DNA of 64,000 nt from Rhynchopus sp. YZ270_cl-10 (taxonomy: Eukaryota; Euglenozoa; Diplonemea; Diplonemida; Diplonemidae). The stretch covers positions 744,001-808,000 of the forward strand of contig OZ037912.1 in assembly GCA_964035575.1 (NCBI GenBank). The letters run 5' to 3'. The notes beneath the pieces are model-generated. The model had not been told where the DNA came from, did not search any database, and worked only from the letters and a program-made list of their open reading frames with translations. Both the position numbers and the translations under genes were made by a program. Shown here one piece after another: positions 9,173-19,456 of this stretch (positions within the stretch are counted from its first letter, which is position 1; each line of letters starts with the position of its first letter).

Positions 9173-12100
9173 GCGCAACGTATATTGATCGCGGTCGTGC
9201 CGCCGAAGTTGTCGCACGCGCAGAGAATGGGCGGAACATGGTGGCCGGGATTGTGAACGTGATGGGACACGAGCTTGCATGCACCTTGACGCCCCCATCA
9301 CCACCGCCCCCACCTTCCAGAAGCACTCTCCCGGCGTCACCTCCACCACTGCCACCGCTCACCGAGCCTACAGCACGACAGCCATCTCCTTCTCCATCTT
9401 CCCCACCTTCTTCACATACCTGCGAACCCAAAAAAAATCGCTTCAGGACATTCACCCCCTGCCTCAGCCCACCTGGCTCTTTGGTCTCCCCACCACTGTT
9501 GGTTTATGGCGACGACGTTCCGAACTTCAGCATAAAGAGCTTCGAGCACACCGAACGCAGTGTTTCCTCCAGCTCCGACGGAAGAAAACGGTCCTACCAG
9601 ACCAGGCCGTTTTGGGGGACGACCTCACACCCTCCTCCCCCTCCTCTGTCTACAACGCAAAGATCGTCCTCTCATCTCTCAATGGGCTCTGAAGTGTTCG
9701 AAACAGCAAGCATCTACACCGCCGGCGTGGTCCACCACAGCGAACGTCGCGAGGAAGGCGGCTTCCCCTCGGGAAGCCCACCCCCTCCCCCTCCTCCGCC
9801 CCCTCCATCGCACTACCCAGCCACACCATCCACACCGATCTCCGCTGGGGCAGGGTACTCCTTTGTCTCCCCCGTTTCCACGAAGGTGCCTACTTCCATT
9901 ACAAAGTTCTCCCCATATGATGAGTCGCCTCACGCACTGCAGGATGTACCATACGTTGGGCGGGAATTGGATTGGGAATCGACCTCCTTGATTCCTCCTA
10001 GCAGACGGTCTTCTGCAGAAAATTATTCTCGAACACCGAAGCATATGTCACCTACTGCACGGTCCTGTAGAATTCCAGCTCCGAGAGTACCAGGGGTAGG
10101 GCGAAGTGTAGGGATGTATGATTTGCGGGGTGGTGGTGGTGTTGTGTCACCTCAGGTCATAGAAGATAGGTGCACATCACCAATGAGGTTGACTGCGAGC
10201 GGTTCTCCACAGAAGTCGTTGATGCTGTTGATGTACGAAAACGTGAACAGAGATGCGGCCGCGGTAGCGCAAAGGAATATAAGGGCAGCGCAGATGCGGA
10301 TGGCATATATGTTGTTATGCAGGGTCATGAAGCGGCATGTGAAGATACGGTACGAAACATGGCTTGCGTGGAAGGAGTTTATGCTTCAAGCGGATTACTT
10401 CGATGAACCCCCCGCATCGGCATTGCTCCGACTTCGTGAGGGGTCTGCGGGGCTGATTGTTTCCCCGCAAAGGGCGCACCGCAATACCGAAAGCAGTACC
10501 CAAACCATTGGCACTATGGAGCCAAGCCCTGCTTTATCCTCTTCAATCTCTTCAGCGTCGGCGAAATCGGTGTTGAAATCACCGAGATTACGGTTAATGC
10601 AGATGCTCTCTGAAGAAAGCGTGAAGCACGTTGTTACCTTGGCGGCAGTGACGTTGGTGTCGTTGCTGTATGAAAAGGTCGGGGCGTATATGTCAGGAAC
10701 GCAATGGTTCTACAATCCTTCTCAGTTGAGTGGCGGGGTGTTAACGAATGACATCCACCTCCCGATTCCGCCGTACAACCCGGAGAGGCAGGGCATGCAG
10801 GTACCGAGCAGTACAGATATGTTGCCAAGTCCGAGGACGGAGCCGATGCACGATGAGGATTCGTTGTTGGACGAAAGCCTGCCAGGTACTCCAGTCACCC
10901 CAAAGAGTGATGACAGTGGGGACCTTCCGTTGAAGCCGATAATAAGCAATGCCAGCGCAGATACGTCGCCAGATTCGCCGTTGGCGGCATCGCAGCCAGG
11001 GTTTAGTGGTACGCATAATTCAGATGCGCCAGAGTCGGGCAGTACAGGCCCAGGAGGGCTGGGGGTGAAGGAGCAGCGCAAGCTCGCCACGCGCTCCCCA
11101 AGGCATCAGAAGGTGCTTTCTCCCAAGATGCGGCCGCCCGATCACATCCTCGAGTCGCGTCCAGAAGCACACCCGCCGCAGGCACCCCAGCAATCTCAAA
11201 CACTCCGGCAGGAGCCCTCGGGGAGGCTCTCTGCGAAGTTGGTATGTTTGAAAATTCCTTTGAAATTACAAATATTTTTTGGGGGGAAAAAATTAGCCCA
11301 AAGTGGGTTCTTCGATTGTCGACACAAAACACACCTCAAAAAATGCACAGTCCAGCACCGTAGGCGCATCGTCCGTTGATTCCAGCGACCCGGGAGCGTA
11401 TGTTCAAAAAAACAAAAAAAATTGCGCATATTTCCGCTACAAAACCCCACCAAAACAGGAAGGACAGTGTGAAACCCGACCAATCTATGGTGGAAAGCCT
11501 TGAACGGTCCTGCCTCAGTATCGCTGGCGCAGTGGCCACGTCTCATGCAGTGAAGGTATTACCAACCCCCCTTCCCCTCCTCTCGGTGTCATCGTGCCTG
11601 AAAATCTAGAATTTACACCTTCGCAACTCCTGCTAAAAAAAAAATCCTCTTCTTTGACGTTTTTTGTGGAAGCGACCGACAAAAACAACCTTTCTCCCCG
11701 TTTATAGTCTTTTTAGCAAAAAAGAAGCATCTTCTTTCCACAACATTTCAGAAACTGGTCGAAAGCATTGGGACCAACCGTGAAAACAAGCTGGACCAAA
11801 GCCAAGGAACCTTCAGCGTCCTCGACCTGAACGGCAGCACCGAGAGCGACCCGAAGAAGTCCCTCGAGAGAGACGACAGGGAGCGCAGTGCTGCTGAGGG
11901 CCACCTCACCCCCCCGACACGCTCGCCCAACGCAACCCCTACTGGGGTATCACCGAGGGCAGGCCCCAATCGCCACCTTGCTGCACGCAACCGCAGGAAC
12001 ACCAAGGTTCTAGGCGACTCCGCGCACCCCAAGGACGAATTCCTGGAACGCTACAGCCCACGCGCAGCATCGGGCAGCCAGGTCACCTCCATGTCCTCCT

Positions 12101-13209
12101 CCATGAAGTCCAACGTCTCCCACGACGCCCACGCAGCAACACGCGACTCCTTCCTCATGCACGAAGCCCCCATCACCCTCAGACTCAACAACCGAGCGCG
12201 CCGCCCTGAGTCCACCCGGCAGGCCTCCCCCCCGAGGCAAGGCGAGGACCTTGTACCCGAGGTCTATGCAGTAGGCGACTCTCTCGAGCTTGACCCACAG
12301 GACAAAGGCGGTGCACGCAAGGAGGTTTCTAAGAAGGTATGCCATTTGTTACCATTTTTACGCATTTCCCCCCCTGCGTTGGGGTACTATGTCATGGCAC
12401 ACTGTCAAGTCAACTTTATTTTTTCAAAAAAAAAAACATCAAAACAGATTGTTGTCTGCATAACGTCTCCTCGAGCACTCAAGGCGGACAATACTACTGC
12501 CCCGGTTCTGTCACCACGTGGTAGTGGTGCACGCGAGACTGTGCTTCGGCAACGTGTTGCTCCTGTTATGCTTGCGTCGCCCCCACGGAGACGTGGCGCG
12601 CATTCTCTGCGCCGTGTGGTGGGAGAGGCGCCGTCTGGAGAGTTTCAACGGACACTTACGGAGTACACGAGCCCACAGCGGTTTGCCCCGCATGTTGCAG
12701 AACAACACAACCCTCCTATGGTGCCAGACACCGTGCGCACGCAAAGCCCTCACCGTGACAACGCTGCAGCCTATTGCTCACCAGCGCGCGGGCTGTCCCC
12801 TCTCTCGGAGCTCGAGGAGGAGCTGCACATCACGCACCTCAGCCCCGAGAGCGTGCGTGACGAACGAGAAGAGGTCGAGGAGTTTTCGTTGATCAATGAG
12901 CTGCATCGTTTGCGGGCGGAGAACGCGCTGCTGCAGAAGGAGAGGGAGAGGGAGCGGGGCGGGCGGCATACGAGCCCGGTGCGTGAGGAAGGACGGCGGG
13001 GTGGCAGGAGTGGGAGTGAGCTTGCACCTGACGTCGTGATGGAGCCGCAGTACGACCACGACCCCCTTGCCTCGCCACATCGTAATCCCCAAGCACTCCT
13101 CCGCCCCGTCACCAATCCGCGTGATTTCAAGTCTGTAGTCCTCCCCTACTCCGGACGTACCCGAAATCTCGAAGACCCCATCCGAGTTCCCTTAGCAAGA
13201 ATGCGGTGA
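9169..13209 (+). CDS. Five-exon gene, Pro/Ser-rich protein with helical and coiled-coil segments, 1205 aa
   Basis: Exons are 9169-11241, 11297-11397, 11459-11555, 11752-12336 and 12448-13209. Each junction is GT-AG (donors GTATG or GTATT), the joined frame stays open, and the total is 1205 codons plus TGA. The head is proline-rich (about residues 40-85, with a poly-Pro run near 203-213). Residues 361-417 form an amphipathic helical stretch with spaced Arg, Trp and Met, reminiscent of IQ or Sfi1-type repeats. The tail (about 1070-1125) is a charged coiled coil. The remainder is Ser-rich and probably disordered. A cytoskeletal, centrin- or calmodulin-linked scaffold is a guess from composition only. 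A short upstream ORF overlaps the start. Confidence 0.8.
11242..11296 (+). other. Intron 1 (55 nt)
   Basis: The donor is GTATGTTT and the acceptor is TTAG. Phase 0. Without splicing the frame closes at 11379. With splicing a Ser-rich frame continues. Confidence 0.7.
11398..11458 (+). other. Intron 2 (61 nt)
   Basis: The donor is GTATGTTC and the acceptor is AACAG. The intron splits an Ala codon and is A-rich inside. Confidence 0.7.
11556..11751 (+). other. Intron 3 (196 nt), contains F motif
   Basis: The donor is GTATTACC and the acceptor is TTTCAG. Phase 0. It contains CCCCGTTTATAGTCTTTTTA, the F motif that also occurs at 39047-39072 and 8915-8935. Confidence 0.7.
12337..12447 (+). other. 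Intron 4 (111 nt), contains G motif
   Basis: The donor is GTATGCCA and the acceptor is AAACAG. Phase 0. The length is a multiple of three with no stop, so retention would add 37 hydrophobic residues. It holds a CACTGTCAAGTCAACTTTAT segment (near 12400) that matches the G motif of spacers at 13635-13705 and 17282-17335. Confidence 0.65.
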
Positions 13210-13579
13210 AAACAAAAAAGAGAAAAAAAGGGCGACATTGAGTACAGATCCTGCACTAGCAGGTGATTGTCGACACAACAAAAATAAATAAATAAAAATC
13301 TCACAGAAAATTTGCCTAGCTTTTGGGTAGCTTTTTTTTTTACCTCAAAAATAGTGGTGGTGTGGGGGGTTTTAACGTTACGTACCAGGATAAAAATCGG
13401 GTGACGTTATTTTCTTTTTGTACGATCAGTTTATTTTTTGTGGGGTCGGGAATAGGGGGGTGGAAACTGTGAGCAAAATATGATATATTGTACTAGATTT
13501 TTTTTTTTGGGGGGGTATTTTTTATTTTGTTAGAATTTTGTATTTTTTGAAGGAGCGAACGAAAAATGCGTTGATGAGT

Positions 13580-13612
13580 ACATGAGGCACATTCACCTCA
13601 CAAAAGTTTAAT
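13580..13612 (+). repeat. E motif
   Basis: ATGAGGCACATTCACCTCAC is followed by AAAAGTTTAATTTTATT, about 370 bp after the preceding stop. Confidence 0.5.
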
Positions 13613-13634
13613 TTTATTGATTGGGGTCCACTCC

Positions 13635-13705
13635 GTGACAGTGTACCCAAGGAGTACACTGTCACCGAGAGGGCTTTGTATTTCAAGTCAACTTTATTTT
13701 TTTAT
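13635..13705 (+). repeat. G motif, intact copy with 12-bp inverted repeat
   Basis: GTGACAGTGTAC (13635-13646) and GTACACTGTCAC (13654-13665) are perfect inverted copies with a 7-nt gap. CGAGAGGGCTTTGTATTTCA, then AGTCAACTTTATTTTTTT, follows. This copy is uninterrupted. The copy at 35536 is split at CGAGAGGGC by a transposon. Confidence 0.65.
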
Positions 13706-13734
13706 TCCTGTGGTGTTACCGATCTGCTGTCGGG

Positions 13735-13835
13735 GACATGTCAACGACATGTCAAGGACATGTCAATATAGGGGAGGTGTGTCATTTTCCCCTGTAAACC
13801 TTGTGTCAAGGACATGTCAAGGACCTGTCAATATG
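13735..13835 (+). repeat. GACATGTCAA repeat cluster
   Basis: Five copies of a 10-11 bp unit GGACATGTCAA (last copy GGACCTGTCAA) occur in two groups around a short spacer. Each unit contains the palindrome ACATGT, as a dimeric DNA-binding site might. Confidence 0.7.
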
Positions 13836-13907
13836 TGCCCTTTCGGGAACACCATCCTGTTTTCTTTTTAATCTCGGAGCCCAGCTTTCACCACCGCTTT
13901 ATGTTAA

Positions 13908-13945
13908 AGATGTATGCGCACAAGAGGTACATTCATCTTTCTTTT
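13908..13945 (+). repeat. E motif
   Basis: Reads GATGTATGCGCACAAGAGGT, then ACATTCATCTTTC. It is closest to the copy at 44206-44246. Confidence 0.6.
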
Positions 13946-14337
13946 TTTGTGCTTTTTTAACCTGCCACCCCACACCCCCCTATAGGCAAACAACCTTTTA
14001 GAAAAAAAGTAAATATAAGGGAATTCTTTGAGTTTTTCATTTTTAAGAAAAGCCCCCCCAAGAAAAAAAAAACACAACAACACACAACACACACTAGAGA
14101 AAAAAACCAATAAAAAAACGACGATATTTTTCTTCCCACCTTTTGAAATCCTCTCTCTCCTTCTCTCTCTCTCTCTCGACCACACCACACCCCCCAGCTG
14201 AAGAGAGACTACACAGTTACCCCTTAAAAAGAGATTTGTCCCAAACCCAAGCTGTGTATATCATAAAGAAGCGAGACAGCCTATCATAACCCGAATTCAT
14301 CAAATTTGTATTGAGACAAAAGAGAGAGAAAAAAGTC

Positions 14338-14390
14338 TTATAGTGGATCTCATCTTCGGGTGTCTACACTAATACCAACCATTTCCTTTC
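14338..14390 (+). repeat. Remnant of A-tailed repeat family
   Basis: TATAGTGGATCTCATCTTCG, then GGTGTCTACACTAATACCAACC, matches the tails at 30479-30550 and 35072-35130. It ends 29 bp before the ATG of the LRR gene and so probably lies in its 5' UTR or promoter. Confidence 0.6.
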
Positions 14391-14418
14391 GCTTTCGATC
14401 AAAAAAAAGCCCCAAAGT

Positions 14419-15293
14419 ATGATCGACTTTGACTGGCTTGTTGCAGATGAACCGGTTAATTGGAAGGCGTTGTGCACTGCTTCTGAAGAGAATATGCTAG
14501 CAGAACAGGACTTGCGGGCTGCAGAGGACATTGTGAGGGAGACACGCGTCACGAGAACATTGCATATACATGGTCTACACCACTTACGCGATTTGAAGTG
14601 CGAGCTGGGTGCCCTCGATCTGTGCAGGGAGATCGATGTGAGCATGAACTTCAAGCTCCGCAGCATCGACTCAAGCGTCTCGTTTCTCTTCCGTCTCGAG
14701 AAGGTGCATCTCAACTACTGTGCGTTTGAGACCTTTCCAGAGTGTCTTTGTACTCTTCAATTTGTCCGCGTGGTTTCGCTTGCGGGGAATGGGTTGAGGC
14801 ATCTGCCAGCAAGCATCGGAGGGATGAAAAGATTGGAGTGTCTCAATTTGGATAATAATCGGTTGAAGTCGGTGCCGGCGTGCATTCTGCGTGGGCCTGT
14901 CACGCAGTTGTTGTTGAGCAACAATCCGTTGGCGGTGAAAGGGGAAGCTGTGGACACAGACACGCTGCTCCCAGACGAGGCGCACCCAGCGGTGTGCGAC
15001 CACTGTGCGACCCCGCTGCTCTACGTGGTGGCGCGGCCGCGTGTGCGCATCACCTTCCATCCCTTCTGCAGCATCCCCTCGCTCCCCTGCCACCACGTAG
15101 TGCACCCAACGGATGCCTGCAGTGAGTTTCTTCTTTGATAAGAAAGAGAAATGTTGCGGGTGAGAAAAGGGGTCCAGAGGGGTGGACGGCAGCGTATTAC
15201 GAGGTTCGGCTTAACGTCCAGCAGAACAGACGAAAAAACTGCATACAGCTGACGGTCGTTCAAAGCAGTTCGCAGCTGTTTCCGAGGTGGTGA
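14419..15293 (+). CDS. Leucine-rich repeat protein with Cys/His tail, two exons, 272 aa
   Basis: Exon 1 is 14419-15121, the intron is 15122-15177 (GTGAGT...CCAG), and exon 2 is 15178-15293. Read through without splicing, the frame stops at 15138. Spliced, it gains 37 further residues of protein-like, aromatic-rich sequence (starts KGWTAAYYEV, ends at Trp). Residues about 48-180 hold LRRs of the short intracellular type with LxxLxLxxN patterns. A CxxC at 193-196 and further His/Cys at about 214-234 suggest a metal-binding tail, as in LRRC28/LRRC58-like proteins. This is a resemblance, not an assignment. Its role is likely protein binding. Confidence 0.8.
15122..15177 (+). other. Intron of LRR gene (56 nt)
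   Basis: The donor GTGAGT and acceptor CCAG give an open joined frame that completes the C-terminal exon. The length is similar to the short introns of the upstream five-exon gene. Confidence 0.65.
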
Positions 15294-15658
15294 TGTGCTG
15301 ATGTTATTTGTGGTTACAAAAAACGAAAAAAAGGGCAGTGGAGGTTGGCAACACTACCGAGGCAACTACACTACTCCAACAATTTATCAAAAAAAAAAAT
15401 TCAAAGATTACCAGCGCTTCTTTAACGTTGCTTCCGCAACGGGGAGAGAAAAAGGTAGAATCGCCCCCTCAAAACAACGAATTTCTAGACCAAACAAATA
15501 AAACTGAAAAATCCCCTCTTTTTCTCACCATTTCTGCCACAATACTTTCCGCCTCATCGATACACCCCTCTGCATTGATAACTTTCACTAAAAACCTCCC
15601 TCCAAAATACCACCCCACACTACACTCACGCAGCCCAAAACAAAGCAAAAAAACAAAC
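15294..15658. other. Spacer before CHMP7-like gene
   Basis: An A- and C-rich leader without a gene. The frame of the next CDS stays open upstream to about 15308, but the sequence there is low-complexity. GGCAACTACACTACTCCAAC at about 15360-15380, followed by AATTTATC, resembles the block at 29765-29790. Confidence 0.6.
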
Positions 15659-17143
15659 ATGAAACGGAAAGTCTCTGAGGTAGATGAGGACACATGCCCA
15701 TCTCCAGACCTTCTTGAGAATGACACAACCACCGAACAGGCTGCACCCCAAGCACTCAAACGCCGCCGCCTCAACGATGGGAGCTACTACACCATGCCAC
15801 CGAGCGAGCTCCAGATACAGTCTTATTTGTCCCCTCTCCGGGACCCCGACGCGGCTCACCCGACACACGAATTAGATCTCAAAACCATTGCACACTGGTC
15901 GCAACGGTTTCTCGACTCCTCCAAGGATACGCTCATCCGTGCTCCCTCCGTGGTATCTGCAGTGCAGCAACACCTTACTTACGTCGGTCCTAGCGGAGAA
16001 GAGCAGAGGTTTTTAAATCCTGATGCGGTTGCATGGAGTTTGGTGCAGACGGGGAGGTTGTGTTCTGCGGAAAATGGTATTGCTCAGTTGACTGCGTTGC
16101 GTGGGGAGTTCGATGGGGTGGAGAAAGGTGTCGTAGGAAAAGTGTCTTCGGTGCTGTGGAGTGGGGTGTGCTTTGCGGGGAGGGTGGGGAGGAGGACACT
16201 GCTGTCGCATGATTGGAAGGCGGAGCTTCGGGAGAACGACTATTTCAACACCAAAGCGCTGTCTAAAAAGGCTGACCACGTGAACGCGCTTCTGCAAAAG
16301 CTCCAAGCCGCGCCTCTCCCCGGTAGAGAAGGGGTTTTCTCCGGATTTCTCGCCCCAACAGAGTTAGACACACTCATGAACCATGCCGGAGCTGGTAGTG
16401 CGATAGAAAAGGAGGGGATTTTGAATTGTCTTTATGTCAATAAAGTTTTGACACCGATTTTGTCAGAAGGGGTCTGGGCGGCGAGGGTTGGGGTGATGGA
16501 TGCAGAGGGACGCAAAGATGCGGCACAAAAGGTCGCAATTTTGGTGTGCGAAAAGAAACTTCGGGAGCGGCTGAAGAAGGGGAAGGTTCGAGCAAAAAAG
16601 CTTGCGGCGGATAAGGGGTGTATATCAACGGAAGTACGCAAACAGCGGGTAGCCGGGGCGATCGAAGAGGTAAAACGGGTGGAGGCGCAGCTGGACAACG
16701 TCCACACCTGCATGAGGCAGTTGGAAGATGCCAAAACGCACACCGCTGTTGTGTCTGCACTCAACTCCACTTCAGCCCTTCTCAAATCTGAGTCTGCGGC
16801 CGTCGGAGGAAGAGATGCTGTAGAGGAAACGACAGATGCCTGCAAGGAAGCAGTCGCCGAGGTATCGCAAATAACCGACGTCCTTTCCGCCCCCCTAGGA
16901 GAAACGCCAGACGACGACGACATCATGGCAGACCTCAACGAGCTGGAAGCATCCCTCGGGCTGGAACCATCCAAGCAAAGCTCTGCTTCCTCCTCCTCAA
17001 CCATGCCTGCAAGACAGCAACGTGCCCCCCCGCCGCCGGTCTCTCAGGTTGCACCCCTCGCTATGAGGTACAGCGTTAAACACGGAGGATTTATACCAAA
17101 AAATGAAAAGAAAGCAGAGAATCCAAACGCATCCCCTGCGTGA
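15659..17143 (+). CDS. CHMP7-like ESCRT-III (Snf7 family) protein, 494 aa
   Basis: The start ATG 15659 follows an A-rich leader (ACAAACATG) and opens with a basic KRK segment. The N-terminal 250 residues are compatible with the winged-helix region of CHMP7, rich in Trp and Leu helices. Residues about 280-430 form a Snf7-type domain: a basic long helix (LRERLKKGKVRAKKLA), a second helix (VEAQLDNVHTCMRQLED), then an acidic tail with DDDDIMADLNELEASLG, as expected of a MIM-like C terminus. In the family, CHMP7 nucleates ESCRT-III at the nuclear envelope and endosomes and partners CHMP4 and VPS4. The length agrees with CHMP7 (about 450 aa) rather than the 200-240 aa of other CHMPs. Confidence 0.75.
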   Translation: MKRKVSEVDEDTCPSPDLLENDTTTEQAAPQALKRRRLNDGSYYTMPPSELQIQSYLSPLRDPDAAHPTHELDLKTIAHWSQRFLDSSKDTLIRAPSVVSAVQQHLTYVGPSGEEQRFLNPDAVAWSLVQTGRLCSAENGIAQLTALRGEFDGVEKGVVGKVSSVLWSGVCFAGRVGRRTLLSHDWKAELRENDYFNTKALSKKADHVNALLQKLQAAPLPGREGVFSGFLAPTELDTLMNHAGAGSAIEKEGILNCLYVNKVLTPILSEGVWAARVGVMDAEGRKDAAQKVAILVCEKKLRERLKKGKVRAKKLAADKGCISTEVRKQRVAGAIEEVKRVEAQLDNVHTCMRQLEDAKTHTAVVSALNSTSALLKSESAAVGGRDAVEETTDACKEAVAEVSQITDVLSAPLGETPDDDDIMADLNELEASLGLEPSKQSSASSSSTMPARQQRAPPPPVSQVAPLAMRYSVKHGGFIPKNEKKAENPNASPA

Positions 17144-17281
17144 AGGGGGTATGAGGTGTATTGGGATGGAATTTCTGTGTTTCATTGTACAAAAAAAAAC
17201 CCTTTCTTTTTTTTCCCCAGATTTTGTTAACCTCGAAAAATGGATGTAGGGGGGCTGTATGGTTAGGGGGGTCCACCCCGG

Positions 17282-17335
17282 TCATTGTACCAAGGTGCAC
17301 TGTCAAGATTTTTGTATTTCAAAGCCAACTTTTAG
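17282..17335 (+). repeat. G motif
   Basis: GTACCAAGGTGCACTGTCAA, then GATTTTTGTATTTCAAAGCCAACTT. The inverted-repeat part is degraded compared with 13635-13665. Confidence 0.5.
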
Positions 17336-17629
17336 GTTTGAACATTTTTGTTGATCCCGAAACCTATGATTTCCATTTATTTGATATGCGCATGTTGAAA
17401 TACTTTAGATAATATTATAAACCACGAAATAGATGAAGGCCTGCTTTTTGCATGGTTGGGGGGGCACCCGGTGCACCGTTTCATGTAACCATTCCTGTGA
17501 ATTGAAAGCTTTTTTCTTTCTTCTTTTGAATTTCTTCCCCCCTTTTTGCGCTGTCCGTAGCGATGTCGTATGTGATGGGGTCTATTGCGTGGAAATTCCT
17601 GCACTGTAACCATGTGCGAGCCTGTGAGC

Positions 17630-17668
17630 CTAAGCACAAGAGGCTTAGGTTCACCTAACAAAACCTTC
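17630..17668 (+). repeat. E motif with stem-loop
   Basis: CCTAAGC and GCTTAGG form a 7-bp stem around ACAAGAG, followed by TTCACCTAACAAAAC. It is the clearest hairpin version of this motif together with 35488-35522. Confidence 0.6.
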
Positions 17669-18282
17669 CGTTAGTACTATTTTTTTTCTTTTGTTAAGTC
17701 TGCCTGGCCCTGGATAACCTTCAGTTCAGTTCTCTTTTTGTGGAGTTCGAGTTCTTTTTTCTTCTTTTCTTCTTTTTTGAAAGTTTTCTAAAAAGTTACC
17801 GATGGTCAGCGTAATGCCTACTTCGGTAGTGATGGTTACTGAAAAAAGAAAAAAAAGAAGCAAAAAAATCAAAATAAAAAAAGTAAAACCTCGTTTTGTA
17901 CTAATAAAACACCCCCGATTGTATGAGTTTCCACTATATCAAACACATGTTTCAGTAACTTGCGGATGAACAATGGGGATCTCTCGCTGATGGAACTTCA
18001 GTTGCTCTCTCCGCAAACCATTATCAGATGGGGGGGAGAGCGCAGCAGACAGGGTCATATCCACTAACCCCACACCCCCCTTCCTCTCTTCTCCCCCCTG
18101 CTGTTTTTGCAGAACACTGAAAACGAGGGGCCAAGGAGGTTGGGTGCCGAACCTCTTCTCCCTCCCCCCTCCCCCTCATCCGATTACACCCCCTTCACCA
18201 CCTTCCACCCCACCAGAACACACCACATACAGCTCTGTCTTGCTCTCTGCTTGTTTTTACCTCTCATCTATAACATTGTAGC

Positions 18283-19083
18283 ATGGCAACAGAACGCAAC
18301 CTGCAACTCTGTGTCGTTCTGGGGCAATCCCTTGATGGAGGGAAGGTGTCGGACATTCTGGTTCAACGTTGTGTAACTGCGGCAGCGTATTATCACCGTG
18401 CAGTCCATCATGACGGAGGACGCTGTGCAATCATCGTAAGCGGTGGAGACCCTGCAGGGGCTGGAGTAACAGAGGCCGCCGCCATGAGCACTACCCTTGT
18501 CCAGATGGGGGTCCCGCAAGAGGCAGTTATCCTTGAAGAGCTTGCGACCACAACGCTGGAAAATGCATTCTACTGTCTGCCGCTCATTGCAAGGCTTCAG
18601 GGGCAGATGGCGGCGAACTGCATCAGCTTGGTAACATCGGGGTTTCATATCCCAAGAGCATTATATATGTTTGAAGCCGTTTTTGCGGATAAGACCCACC
18701 CACATGCTCTGGCAGAGGCGCCGAGGTGTTTTCCTATGCCATCTCCTTCGGCTTGTGTGAGTTGTGGTGTGAGTGGAGGGGGTGGAGGAAGAGGAGGAGG
18801 AGGTGGAGGTGGAGTGACCACCATGACCCTCCCCGCGCTTCTCGAAAAGGAGGCCCGCTGTATCCAAAACCGTCTCACCCAACACCAGATCAAGGCGCAC
18901 ATCAAATGCCGAGGACGTGGCGCAACACCCATAGCCCCCCTCACACCACAACGTCTTGCCTTTGCACTGAACATGGCAGAGACTATGCTGGAGGCAGTGA
19001 AAAAAGATGGTGACTGGGCAGAGCTTCCAACCTTTTATAGAGTTGCGACGAAGAAGGACGACTTGGGGGGTGGAGCACAATGA
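18283..19083 (+). CDS. DUF218 (YdcF-like) family protein, 266 aa
   Basis: ATG 18283 to TGA 19083. The domain signature is clear: a beta strand ending in VSGGDPAG at about residues 45-52, then TEAAAMS, ILEELATTT and EN, the arrangement seen in DUF218/YdcF and SanA proteins. A second conserved part, TSGFHIPRALYMFEAVF, follows at about 110-126. A Gly-rich linker (about 166-179) separates a C-terminal helical part. The biochemical activity of DUF218 proteins is unsettled. Some bind S-adenosylmethionine. No signal peptide or membrane segment is seen, unlike many bacterial members. A diverged paralogue lies at 22428, beyond the cyclase gene. Confidence 0.82.
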   Translation: MATERNLQLCVVLGQSLDGGKVSDILVQRCVTAAAYYHRAVHHDGGRCAIIVSGGDPAGAGVTEAAAMSTTLVQMGVPQEAVILEELATTTLENAFYCLPLIARLQGQMAANCISLVTSGFHIPRALYMFEAVFADKTHPHALAEAPRCFPMPSPSACVSCGVSGGGGGRGGGGGGGVTTMTLPALLEKEARCIQNRLTQHQIKAHIKCRGRGATPIAPLTPQRLAFALNMAETMLEAVKKDGDWAELPTFYRVATKKDDLGGGAQ

Positions 19084-19456
19084 TCATTTTTTTTGGTTGG
19101 GAAAAAAAAAATTGGTCCAAAAAAGAAAAAGGTGCAGGAAAATTTGAACGACTGTTTTTTTTATTTGTCGTTCTAGTTGGAGGAGGAAGGAAGTGGACCT
19201 TCTGCCGAATCATCTCTCAAAAGGCATTTATTGGAAAAGTGTGTTGCATTGCGAGGGGTCTTCCCCCATGGTTCAGATATGGGTTGTTTGTTGTGAGAGA
19301 CTGCGTTTCTATCCTAAGGCTTCTTACAACATTTTTTTACCATATTTGATGCTTTCTAAAAACAGAAATTCATTTTTATTTCACCCCCCAGTTTTCAGTT
19401 TCGTGGATTTTGTCAAAATAACCCTCATTTCTACAGCATTTTGCAAAAGGTACGTC
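19084..19456. other. Spacer and 5' leader of cyclase gene
   Basis: The cyclase frame is open upstream to 19193, but the segment is T-rich and not conserved with the paralogues. TTTCTACAG at about 19430-19438 could be a splice acceptor just before the start. No separate gene is seen. Confidence 0.6.

Larger units (their letters stand above)
13210..14418. other. Spacer with G, E and ACATGT repeats, no gene
   Basis: This is T-rich non-coding DNA. It contains an E motif (13580-13612), a G motif with a perfect 12-bp inverted repeat (13635-13705), a cluster of GACATGTCAA repeats (13735-13835), a second E motif (13908-13945) and an A-tailed-family remnant (14338-14390) just before the next gene. 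Confidence 0.75.
17144..18282. other. Spacer, no gene
   Basis: T-rich, with a G motif (17282-17335) and an E stem-loop (17630-17668). A pyrimidine-rich leader (18065-18280) precedes the next gene. The open frame at 18107-18376 overlaps the next start and looks like leader sequence. Confidence 0.7.
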
